This document shows positions 1-10,500 of a stretch of 17,828 nucleotides of DNA, in pieces. Each line of letters opens with the position of its first letter. Within the stretch, counting starts at the first letter, position 1. The notes beneath the pieces were generated by a model. It saw nothing but the letters and a program-made list of their open reading frames with translations, was not told the origin of the DNA and did not search any database. The stretch comes from Saccoglossus kowalevskii (taxonomy: Eukaryota > Hemichordata > Enteropneusta > Harrimaniidae), in contig NW_003106596.1 of NCBI RefSeq assembly GCF_000003605.2, positions 316,468-334,295 on the forward strand, written 5' to 3'. The translations under genes and the position numbers were made by a program.

Positions 1-3000
1 CGCCCTTTGAACGCATGATGGGTCGCCGTTCTACACAACTATGCCATGTGAATTATACAGAAACGACCGATCAGATTATTACTGGGTTATTTATTAAAGT
101 TTGGATATATCGAAATAATTACAGGCAAACAAATATTCACATTAAAACATCAAAAACTTGATTCGTACATGTGCATGCACAAGGTGTAACGGCTCGCCAG
201 TGAAAGGGATCGAGTATATTACAGTATATTACAATGCTTTACTGCATGTAACTGCCATGATATCCAGGGACTAACATAACGCTAACTAATCATATGGAAA
301 TATTCATAACATAGTAGTATTTAATCTCAGACTACATTGAGGTGAGTAAACTGCGCTGAAGACATACAATCATGTACATTGAAATTCTTTAAATAAATGA
401 TGGTAATGAGGTATTTCTTAATTTTCAAGCAAACAACCTTCATATTGAATTAATATATAACTTGAATTGGTTAATGGTTATGTGTTAAACATGAACATTG
501 TGTTTCAATTCCATCTTTATATCCTAGTTCTAAATTGTTACCCCTAATTTCGCGTTTTTTCCACGTTGCGCACCTTGCCCCTCCTGCCAAATAAATCAAA
601 TAATTAAAAACAGTAGTAATATTAATCCTAAAGGAATCAATAGAATGGGCGTGCTCGCACAATATATTATTATATAAATTTTAACTTTTTAATCGTGACA
701 GATTGCAATCTGTCCGACTTTAAATCTCACTCCTTCGTATCCTCAAATACACGTAATATAATTTGTCATTATGGCGAGAAACCAACTATATTGTATAATA
801 ACATATTTAATATCAGATAGATAATATATCTTGGCGATGGATATGTGTACGCATGTGAATGTAAAATGACAATACATATATTAAATGTTCAAATATACAT
901 AACACCGTGGAATTGTTTGAAATGAAAAACCATTCGGTCGACACATATGCAAAGTCAGCAAATATATTTAAAAATCTTTTCAAATTTTCTTGGATACATA
1001 GTATTTATCTACCAAAGTATGAAAAACCGGTTGTCATCGTCACTTGGATATGAATGGCAGCGTGTCTTTACCGAGGTGCATGTCGGTATCATGTTTCTTC
1101 AATAATTGATTCACAGCACCATAAAGGGTTCACAGCAACAGCTCATACAAGTGTTTTGGGAATATTATTACAGGAACAATTATATCTTGCCTATATAGTT
1201 GCTAATATGACTCACATTTACTCTGTGTTCTGTGTTGAGCCAACTAGAATATTTTTAATATGAGGGTTCTCATCGAACTACCATCGTCTATATCCAATGC
1301 TGTATACATACGTGATTTGGGGTGTGTAGTTGTGTTTTTGCTGAAGTTGAAATTGTTATGTAGGAGTGACAGGGACGGGTACATACACGTTTTTGTAAAT
1401 TTCGATCTAAGGCCTTGCAATATCGATGTTGCGACCGGCATGCTTGGCACATGTATACGTCACAGAAGCGATGGATGGCACGACTCACTTTTTTCTGAAA
1501 TGACGCCACGCATCTATCGAGCCTGACCTCGTCACTTAGCGCACTTCACTTTTTATGACATCTGTGATGTACGTGGAACTCGTGTTATGCCTTACAAAAC
1601 AGTTATCGAATTATGTTAACTTATAGCACACTTGTGTGCATGTCTTCATTCATGTTGTTTTCATTTCTTGGAAAATGACAGAAAAGACTGTTTAGCGACA
1701 CTTATCACCGAAACCACTGTGCTCACGATCCAATACAAATACAGTGCATCGTTACTGTCCATTGGCGCCATGAAACAACGTAAACCCCAGTTTTATTAGA
1801 AGTAAATCATTGCAGCAAACGTGGAAATAACTCATCGCATTTTATTGGTAGTGATCATCCCGTCACGACCAATAAACTCCCTGGAGCAATTTCCCGTAGA
1901 AGTTAATAAAAATATAAATCTTAATTCTGTTATCATTAATCAATTAAATATGAAACTGAACATTGTGATATTACCTTCAAACAACGGAAATGTCGTGAAC
2001 AAAAGCATCTCACGTCTGCTTCTCAATTGGCGCCTAACAATATCTGTCGTCTTTTATCTGACGAAAAAGGAATGAGTAATTAGGAAGAGTGTTTCAGATT
2101 GAAAAATAGATTAACAAAAAGAATGTGATTGTTACTTTATCATCTTTTTTTTAGTTATTTTGGACACTTATGGAGTATGTTTTTGATAATTTAAAATGAT
2201 TAGGAATAATTTGTTGAATTTTATCAAAGTGGGTCACAATTGTATCTTTTGTGCAATCTAATCAGCTCATAAACAACCAGAAACGTGTCAGAACCCATAA
2301 TCTGCCGTGTGTCTGATTCTTGTTCAATTCAACTCATCAGTTGTCAGACATGTTATGTCGAACGTAGACTTTGCCGCGACGTTCGAAGATCAGACCTAAA
2401 CTCAAGGTATGACTGCAAGGCATCTGAATTCTGAAGGTAATTATGATTTTTCTTCACGAAAGGTTTCTCATTACGATGCAAGTTGTCTATTCTGCACGTA
2501 CAAAGTTACGACAACCGTTTCAATCAAGGGATATTAGGCAATTTTTTCAATATACCAGTCCGTTTGTGGATGACGTAGTTATCTCGACTGTTTCTACCAT
2601 TGTGTCAAATTATGTAGTACGCTACGCTTCAATATTGTGATTTCACACACACAAACAATGATAGAGTTCTTCGTTCATTAATTCACACAAAAATATTTAT
2701 AATTTCAAGTTGTATCAATGCGCGAATGTTCTTAACACTGTTTTATTTAATATGATACCAGGATAGACGAGCATTGAATTTGTTAGCGTAATTTCATCAA
2801 AAACAGACAAGATTTTAATTTACAAACTGACACACTAGAATGCCGCTGACAAAACCTATCCATACATCCGGTTAGGGTGTGAGCAGACCAACTTGTTTTT
2901 GGAGATCTTTATATATATTTTGTAAACGTTTGCATACGTAGTCGTCCACGGTGAGTTTAATTGTAGTTTAATTGTCTTAATGTTTAGACGTTAACGCGTT

Positions 3001-5996
3001 GTGTTTGTGTGGGCTTAGTTTCTCAATGTGATCTAACACTTCACGATTTCACAAACGATTTATATTCGATGCAGTTGGTCAATGATTTCGCATTTTCATC
3101 AATGTTTTCAGATAGTTGTTTGTCGAGTAAGTTTTCAAGGTATTTTCTCATTTGTCAGTGCGCCATCACGGTGAAAGTGAGAAATGTCTGAGTAGATACA
3201 ATTATCTGCATTGAAACTAAGATATCAATCTGAGATTAAAAATGAGTAAAAAGTATGAGGATGATGTTTTCTAATAATTTATGAGGGAAAAATAACACCC
3301 TCCCGAAATAGTGGGAGAATTAGATATACGGTTACTACCCTTGATGCAGTCGTGCATAATATGTGCTCATTGAAGTAAGTTCAATTACGTCATTAAACCG
3401 TTACAGCAATCTAACGCATTAAAGTCTAACTAGATATAAATTAGGTTTATCAACTTCGTAAGAATTGCTTTTCGAATTTGATACATTTTATTCTTGCGTA
3501 TGAGTCGTATGAAACAAATGGTGAGATAATTAATTACAGTTAAAAGAGATCGTAAATACACAAACTTGTTGAAAATATTCCAAAGTTCACGAAATAAATG
3601 AACTGCAAACATTAGATCAGTTAGGCAATACTATCGTCATTATTTACATCTCTGGTGTCTCACGTTATATTGTCAGCGCTTGTCTACTATTCCCCGTCGA
3701 CTTTGCTGGGCACTGTGATTAATGTTGTACGTGATACTCAGCTCCAGTTCCCTCGGACTTAAGTTGCTATTATATACTGTGACCGAAAACACGTACATGG
3801 TGTTTTAATGATCATTATATATTGTGAATATAAGTTATCTGGCGATGTTCAACACACATGAACTGGATAAAGTCAGTTCTTGCTTTAGGTGTACTGAGAG
3901 ACTTAAATGTGGGGGAATTGGTGATGTGATGATTTATTTCAGGTCATACCTGCTCTCCGATTCTCGCCGTCGTTACCTTAGGTAAATATACATATGGTGT
4001 CATCAGAATGATTATTTTTTTTCACCTGTAATAATTAGTCTATCCACGCTACACGTAGTCTCTAGCGTTTTCTGAATCAAGCATGAACGAACACACAAAT
4101 ACTGATGTAAAAACAAATTAAAACGCTGGCTCGGACACAAATAGTATACAATAGCAGTAATTGAAATTAGAGTATGTCGATAATACCATCGGATGCGTGT
4201 TTAAACTGATTACTTTTCAAGATATTCAGATAGTTCGGCGCGTAGAAGGGGAAGGTTATTTTTCAGAATAACGCAATTGAGCCTGTCGTCTGCGAAGTTC
4301 GGTCAGACAGGTCATGTGACCGTAAAGCTTGAAATTTGTTGTGTCAGCGTGGTGCTGTACAATGTATGTGGCGAGAGATCTGCTATTAAGAAGCTGATGT
4401 TATGATTCCAAATTAGTGATTAAAACACTCGTGATATAGCCAAATTAAATATGACTCAATGTGTTCCATAAAATAGACACAAGCCAACGTTAAAAAAGTA
4501 ACTGTGCCTCGTGTCGCAACGTTTGTCAGAACGCCCAAGAACTTCAACATTCTGAATTGTGCGGTCTTGCTTCAAGAAGAAGACTACGTGCCAAATGGGT
4601 TTCTGAGTGTAAAATGTTTCGATCAGCTCATATCTACAATGAAGCAGGGACGAGTTGCATGACATAATTGGCTGTCAAGATTTACATTTCATTTGCATAA
4701 ATTAATATTCATGAGCGATGAAAAACTCGTCTTTTCATTGAAAATGTGCGAAAATACTTTCCTATAGCCAACATGATAGTTATAAATTGGCTTATTCTAT
4801 CCTTTCGTTTTTGATCAGACTTCAGCAAACTGTTGAAAGTAACCATAGATTTTGTCGTCACCGTGACCGTAACAAGTTCAGATGTTCATGGAGAATGCAG
4901 AAGCACTTTTATATTTCACTTTAGTACACTTGATCAAAATGTTTTCAGTAACTATAATCAAGTTACCTAATTAGTATGCATTCCAAAAAAACACTGTTGG
5001 TGTGCATGCTCAGTTTGTTATAGCCGTAATATATCTGCGGACCATCCACTGACTACGAAAATGTTCAAGTTTCGAACAAACTCCCGACACTCCTTGGACG
5101 ATATGCATCAAATCGGTGTTGAAATGACATCAACCGACAGCGTCAATGAAATTGACGTGAACAGTTAATTTATTTCACAAGGTTGCATAGTTTCAAATCA
5201 TGTAAATAACTTATTCGTCTACGCGTCTAAGTTGATTTTCGTAGGCGCTAACGAAACACAACGTGTCCATGGAATGAACATATCTAAACGATATGCTTCT
5301 TAGAATTAAAATGTAATGATACCGGATAAAGACGTCTCTCTAACTAAGCGCTATGTGAGAGCACACTTTACAAATCAAACCTAAATTGTGAAGTTCTCCA
5401 TTGTTTTAATTATGGACACTGTCAAACATTTGAAATGTATTTTAAAACTGATTTAACCAAAACTTTTTAGTATACAAGATAGTTGCATGTTTGTTTTTTT
5501 TCAACTGTGACACATAAAATAATTAAACATCATTAAAAATTAATGAATGTGTAGAAATCATATCCATTTACCTATCAATAAGGTGCCTATAGTTAGACAA
5601 CTTGCAGCCAAAAACATAAACAAATGTAAAAAAAAATCTTCAAAACTATTTTCCCAGTAAAAATATGGAAAGTCCAACAATATAACCATAATTTATTATT
5701 TCATCAAATAACGCGAGATCGTGCGAGGTGTACAGGGAATATTATTAGTTGGGCCGTAGTTCTTTTTTTTTCTTGGTAAAATAAGCTCCACAAAGTTTTT
5801 TTTTCCGTGTTTATTCTCTATATTTCTGTAATTATGAACCAAACACGAATAGAGATAGCTGAAAGTTATGCTGCATCAAAATAACTGCTTCCTATTAAAT
5901 ATTCAATGACTGGAATCGCTTAGTTGCGTAAGAATATAAACGCATTGTGCACAAGTACTACGATGCGTCCACACAAAGGAACACCACCGAGCCTAG
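1..5996. other. Gene-free AT-rich stretch
   Basis: I see no supportable gene, structural RNA or complete mobile element here. Open frames on both strands reach 60-88 codons, about what DNA of this composition gives by chance. Where several frames are open together (about 1060-1530) the DNA is locally richer in GC, which lowers stop-codon frequency in every frame. Visible small features are a palindromic nuclear-receptor/E-box-like site at 4309-4322, an octamer-type ATTTGCAT at 4691-4698, a 7-bp perfect hairpin at 5141-5157 (cgtcaat/attgacg), and several 8-9 base T or A runs between 5490 and 5810. It could be intergenic or part of a long intron. Confidence 0.6.
4309..4322. promoter_or_regulatory. 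Palindromic AGGTCA-type site overlapping an E-box-like core
   Basis: The bases aggtcatgtgaccg form an inverted repeat of the nuclear-receptor half-site AGGTCA with a 2-base spacer; 11 of 12 half-site bases match. The centre, gtcatgtgac, is also the palindrome bound by bHLH-zip factors of the USF/MITF type. One such site is expected to occur occasionally by chance, and no gene lies next to it, so function is inference. Confidence 0.25.
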
Positions 5997-6154
5997 ACTT
6001 GCTTGTAGTCTGTTGCGATTATGATGAAAAATTCTTGAAAAATAAATATAAATAGCGTAAACGAGGGGTGAACGCGAAACTTATGTGACTGCGAAATTCC
6101 AACAGACTTGCTATCAGTGTATGCGCCCTCACATTACCGGCCAGATTCGGGCTT
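5997..6154 (+). repeat. Left arm of the foldback element
   Basis: Inverted copy of 6427-6584. Recognisable blocks shared with the partner are acttgcttg at the outer end, aattcttgaaaaataaat in the middle, and ccggccagattcgggctt at the loop edge. The longest cluster of differences is a 9-base patch at about 6021-6029 where four bases differ. Confidence 0.8.
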
Positions 6155-6426
6155 GTAATGATTGACATGTCTAATATGTTTCAACCAATCAGAAGACAGA
6201 CTAATTAACATATCAACTGAGACCCCGGAAACCATACACACTTTCTTGGATAAACTTAGATCCCGAAAACTTTACCTACTTTCTCATATCCAAATCGGAA
6301 ATGGCATTTTATTTTGGATTGAATTTCAAAAAAACAACGTGCAATGTTATCATGAGATGTCAGGTTTATTGTTATGATCCGTGGCTCGACTGCTCCAGCC
6401 ACCGTATGACTTTCATGCAAATTTAG

Positions 6427-6584
6427 AAGCCCGAATCTGGCCGGTAATGTGAGGGCGCTTACACTGATGGCAAGTCTGTTGGGATTTCGTGGTCACATGA
6501 CTTTCGTGTTTACCCCTCGTTTACGCAATTTATATTTATTTTTCAAGAATTCTTCTTCGGAATCGCAACAGACTGCAAGCAAGT
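6427..6584 (-). repeat. Right arm of the foldback element
   Basis: Reverse complement of 5997-6154 at about 90% identity. This copy carries ggtcacatgac, a USF/MITF-type palindrome that the left arm has lost by substitutions. The 81-codon open frame that runs from this arm into the flank (6449-6694) crosses the element boundary and is probably fortuitous. Confidence 0.8.
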
Positions 6585-7474
6585 CCATACCGAACCAACA
6601 TCGCAATTTGACCTTTAAACAATTTCACATTTTCTGGGAAAAATTCAAAATAATGAGAAAAACTGCTATAAAGTTGCTCATTGTATATTCATAAATGTCA
6701 TAGACGAAAGTATGAGATATTAGATATGCTGTAACTCACCCAGATATTGGCCGACTTGAACAGAAACAACGATCGAAAGATCAAAACACTCAGATTTCAT
6801 TTCCTGTTAGATCGCAAAGTACTAGTATGCGCATGTGCGTTTGACACTAGGATGACATTAGAAAAACACATGAAGCGAGGTAAATGTCTGCCAAGCCACG
6901 CATTCTACGGGCGCAGACCCCAATTCACCGTGACACCTACAACAATAGGTGTTGCTAGTCTGTCTATTGTAATCTGAGAATAAAAATACCGTTTTTTGTC
7001 ATCAACGCAAACTGATCACAAAGATCGCCACATTTTACAGTTAGGTTATGAAAAATGCAAAAAACAAACAAACAATCAAACTAAAAAAAAACATATGTAC
7101 ACGAGCTCGAGGTATTTTCTATATTTTTCATTTAATAGCATTTATTGAGTTCTGGGTAATGTAGAAGTGTGGTCCAATTCCGGTCATAAAACCTAAGTCG
7201 TTCCTAAACATTATTTGTTGATTTTTGTAGCAGTGTTTCTCATGTGGTTGTTGGAATCGAATATAGATTTGATGACGGCTCAATCAGGATTTTATGCAAA
7301 CGCTTAAGCTTAAGACTATTCTAAATGCCGAAATGTGTCTCCATGTCAGCTGGTATTATTGTTTGACCACATTCAAACCCAAAAATATTAGATAGAAGAC
7401 CCGAAGGACACATTTTCAACGGTACTTTTTATATCGCGAGTTTGTCACAGAGTATTCAATTATTTTATGTTACG
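6585..7474. other. Non-coding stretch with one weak exon candidate
   Basis: No gene can be supported. A 69-base interval at 6811-6879 has exon-like borders and a partial zinc-finger pattern; it is treated as a finding, not a gene. A small hairpin (acaccta/taggtgt) lies at about 6933-6952, and A-rich runs with aaac repeats lie at about 7057-7092. Confidence 0.5.
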
Positions 7475-7661
7475 CCCTCTAGTGACGAAGCCCGGCCGAG
7501 ACGTAGTCGAATGAAGACAATGTTCAAATCGACAACTCTGTTTGGCTGTTCAGACGTTCGTTATTTGAAAAGTAGTGAATCGCATTAGTTATTTTACCGA
7601 CGGGCGAGTGCAGATCACAACAATATCGATGACGTCAGCAAAACGCTTCACTGCTAGAGGG
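7475..7661. mobile_element. MITE-like inverted-repeat structure, 187 bp
   Basis: The left end ccctctagtgacgaagc (7475-7491) and the right end gcttcactgctagaggg (7645-7661) are inverted copies. Eight terminal bases match perfectly and the remainder aligns with small indels. The interior is richer in CpG than its surroundings and contains a complete CRE, tgacgtca, at 7630-7637. There is no open frame, as expected for a non-autonomous element. I find no convincing target-site duplication, so this could instead be a regulatory block with two opposed CTCF-like motifs. Confidence 0.35.
7630..7637. promoter_or_regulatory. Complete CRE palindrome TGACGTCA
   Basis: The 8-base palindrome bound by CREB/ATF factors is present intact, 14 bases upstream of the inner half of the 3' inverted repeat. 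No transcription start can be placed beside it, so use in vivo is unproven. Confidence 0.3.
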
Positions 7662-8583
7662 AGATTTGCGAGACATATGTCAAAGGCTGTTGACTTACTA
7701 TGGCTCTAATGGCACCGTTCTTTCATTGCGGTATTTGAGGAATACAATGTTTTCAAACCTTGACAGAGATCAAAACCCGCTCGATGTGTCGTAATTACAT
7801 ATACATTCACTATTTGCATCTGGTGGTGATATTTAAAAAACAGGTAGTCGTTTCGAGTAATTAAACAAACAATGTATTGTAAACCCGATGTATGCGTCGT
7901 CTGAAACCCCCAATGAACACGTCACTCCTTGGCGACTTCTACCAACATTTATTTCACTATGACCGAGAATGCCGCTAAAACATTGCCATAAGTTTCAACG
8001 CTTGTCGATGTGTGTTGGTTGTATTATATGATTCATTTCCTGTAACCATGGTTATCGCCCCAGTTGCTCTCACTTGCGGTGATTCATTCTACTCGCCTTA
8101 TCGAATGCGGGATTCTCAGTTTCTATGAAAAACCTAACGCAGGCACGTGGGCTTTTTTCGGAATGCCTTGAATGGCTTCCCCTATTTATGCGGTGATTAT
8201 AACTGCATTTCATGATCAGTCCTTTGTCGATTTCTGAAGGAAATCTATACCGATGTGCTCCTGGTCGACCGAGATTTCAGTAGGAATTGACTAGCCCTGT
8301 TTACGTCATCTTTTTATTTCGTTACTATTCACTGTCTCTGTGATAACTTGATATCAATCCTGTAAACCATAGCAACCACCACCGAGAACTGCTATAAACT
8401 CACCGTGTAATAAATTCACATGATCCAAGCAAACAGACTTTTCAGCCATATGAACTATACATAATATCGACAATACGACACCACGTATAGGGCCGCTAAA
8501 TCCATGCAAAATAGATGTTTTCTCATTGTTAATACAGAAAGTTTGCCGACAATAACATGGTAGTTATATTTGACCGTGTATTA
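7662..8583. other. Non-coding stretch, no gene seen
   Basis: No open frame of note on either strand. It contains two palindromic RFX X-box-like sequences (8042-8055 and 8362-8376) and an octamer-type ATTTGCAT at 7812-7819. The words cctgtaa and accgagaa each recur at distant points, too short to define a repeat family. Confidence 0.5.
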
Positions 8584-9065
8584 TTGGCGATCTGCTCCGC
8601 TAGGATAACCATTAAAAATCACTTGTGTGTGTATGTGTGTGATTTTCTCTGTCTACAGGTATTATTTATTCTGTGATTTTTTGGCTGAGCCGATTTTGTT
8701 CATACTTGACAGGCAAATTATATCGTATCGAAAAATTCCTGGTCCACCGTTGACATAGAAACGGTAAAAAAACGATTTCTAAATACTTTTGCCCCATATG
8801 TATTTCCTCCTACCAGTCCTGTAATAGCAGTGTTCAAATGATCAACATAAATCCCAACGTAACTTTGAACTTTGAATGAACTTTACATTTCACGTTCAAA
8901 CAACAAATCTAGACAATTCAATTGCAAAACTGAAGACTCTTTTCTTACTTAGTATACGGCACCCCTGTTTTAGTTATAAACCGACGTTAGCTTAACGTTC
9001 ATGTCATGCCATGGCAACAGCCGAGTACATGTTCTTTTTATATTTTAAGCGGAGCGGATCGCCAA
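8584..9065. mobile_element. Candidate 482-bp element with 18-bp terminal inverted repeats
   Basis: The left end ttggcgatctgctccgct (8584-8601) and the right end agcggagcggatcgccaa (9048-9065) are reverse complements at 17 of 18 positions. Such GC-rich 18-mers in an AT-rich region are very unlikely to pair by chance. The interior holds a TG-rich run at 8624-8641 and no coding frame. This fits a short non-autonomous DNA transposon, but no target-site duplication is clear and no family is recognised. Confidence 0.4.
8624..8641. repeat. Short (TG)n tract
   Basis: An interrupted TG dinucleotide run, tgtgtgtgtatgtgtgtg, followed by a pyrimidine-rich stretch ending in tctctgtctacag (to about 8659). 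The latter looks like a splice acceptor, but no open exon follows. Confidence 0.6.
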
Positions 9066-9934
9066 ACAGCCTAGTGGCTTGTTTTTATAGATGTTGTTTT
9101 GAGAAATCATGTTTCTGAAATCAGAATACCATACCACGTCTGAAGATCTAAATACCATTTCCCGGACTTGGTATCTACGGCATTAGTTTTGAGATTGTTG
9201 TTAACACGTGCAGTGGTACGTTTTTTTCTCATCAATCTCGTCTCTACCCATGTTTAAAAATGGTTCTCCCCTAGTACAGTTAGATATTGATAAGCTGTGA
9301 ATTGCGATGAGAGCTTATTGAATCTAGCGCTACCATAACTGACATATTCAAAGCGCAATGTCTCGACAAACCTCCGATGGCCATTCATTGATATCTTTCA
9401 TGTCTATTACGACTGAGTTCTCGGACAGTGGCATTTTTTGCGTTTGTAATCCTTCACCAGGTATTATTATCATTACTGTCAAACCTAGTTCCTAAGTGAG
9501 TTATTAACCATCGTAAGACGGTTATTGGGGATTTTTTTCCGATTATCGACGTCACGGTTTGGAAGATACATGTAGCTGGACACAAATGAGGGGAAATGCC
9601 ATCATAGGTGTTATCAGCAGATTTAATTTCACGGTTTCAACTCTAAACTGTACAGTTATTGATTATCTTTCACTTATCGGGGCTAGCTATCGGGGCTAGC
9701 TCTTCGGAATAGAAGAAACGCACTAATCAACATTGATCTATTCTCAGTAATGAGTCATCTTGAATTGTAAATTAAATATAAGGCTGGATATAAACATGGA
9801 AACAGTTATTTGTTGTGTACTACAATTGTGTTCATCGGCAGATATAATTAAGTTAAGTTTTGATTACGCAACATCTGAACTTTTCAACTTCCATGGCTAT
9901 CCTTTTGCCCAATCACATTAGTGTCCAATGTTAG
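9066..9934. other. Non-coding stretch, no gene seen
   Basis: No supportable coding frame or RNA gene. The one notable item is a perfect 13-base tandem duplication at 9675-9700. Confidence 0.5.
9675..9700. repeat. Perfect 13-bp tandem duplication
   Basis: The unit tatcggggctagc occurs twice head to tail (9675-9687 and 9688-9700). It contains the palindrome gctagc. It is probably a recent slippage duplication. Confidence 0.8.
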
Positions 9935-10185
9935 CTCCATAATAGTAGACCATATGGTGTATCTTAAGACAGACTACTGTAAATTACATGGTTGACTCTG
10001 ATGCAGTCTCTGTGATAGACCAAATATTAAACTCTATGTAAGAGCTCATATGATATAAACTCTATTATATACTATATAGTGGTAGACACTAGATAATATG
10101 GAAGACACTATTATTAATACGCCTTACTATAGAACTATAGTATACCATATAGTAAACATAATAGTTGACTCTATGGACGAGAATA
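9935..10185. repeat. Low-complexity AT-rich patch with recurring short words
   Basis: The patch is dominated by degenerate copies of a few words: tagac with following ac or ca, gttgactct (9991 and 10164), aaactctat (about 10029 and 10058) and tatagta (10136 and about 10148). It also contains the perfect palindromes accatatggt (9949-9958) and tactata-gaac-tatagta (10125-10142). It looks like a decayed minisatellite or cryptically simple DNA; the period is not regular enough to define a unit. Confidence 0.4.
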
Positions 10186-10388
10186 CTATCGGCAGTCAAA
10201 AGGAAATAGAAAGACATGGATGTACGAGTAATAAAGAATTTGTCAGATTCTGAACTTGACGTCATAGTGCAGACATGGTCAGAGTCTACATGCCTAATAG
10301 CTACCCGATTTTATATTTTTATGAATCCAACAAACTCTAAACTTTCCTTGAAGAAGGTGTTGTTATGGTTAGCACGTCAATTTGACCT

Positions 10389-10453
10389 GTTTAGTCCATC
10401 CTACTATGCAATATTTCAGGCGGGTTTAAGAGGTTTAGTAGGATGGACTAAAC
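10389..10453. repeat. Perfect 18-bp hairpin with 29-nt loop
   Basis: The arm gtttagtccatcctacta (10389-10406) is perfectly complementary to 10436-10453. Pairing does not extend convincingly below the stem. It may be a short foldback insertion or a structured RNA. The 18-bp stem is shorter than that of a typical microRNA precursor. It sits inside a 94-codon open frame (10216-10500) with no recognisable domain. Confidence 0.6.
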
Positions 10454-10500
10454 GCCACGTTACCATTTTAACGGTTAGTAAAATGTTTCAATGTTCATAG

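Larger units (their letters stand above)
5997..6584. mobile_element. Foldback element with ~158-bp inverted arms
   Basis: The left arm (5997-6154) and right arm (6427-6584) are reverse complements over about 158 bp, with roughly 15 mismatches and no clear gap (about 90% identity by hand alignment). They enclose a 272-bp loop. The innermost ~30 bp are identical apart from strand. Most mismatches are transitions, as expected of an old inverted duplication decaying by cytosine deamination. The loop holds a CCAAT sequence (ccaatcag, about 6187-6194), an octamer ATGCAAAT (6415-6422) and an open frame of about 71 codons with no recognisable domain. I see no target-site duplication and no transposase. 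It could be a foldback/MITE-type non-autonomous transposon, two head-to-head copies of a short repeat, or a local inverted duplication. A transcript through it would form a very long RNA hairpin. Confidence 0.7.

Noticed and set aside
1054-1526. Overlapping ORFs up to 88 codons on both strands
   Set aside because: Several frames are open together, which reflects local base composition; none has a recognisable domain or good splice borders.
10216-10500. 94-codon plus-strand ORF starting MDVRVIKNLSD
   Set aside because: No recognisable domain, an upstream stop close to the ATG, and an internal 18-bp inverted repeat; a few frames this long are expected by chance in this composition.
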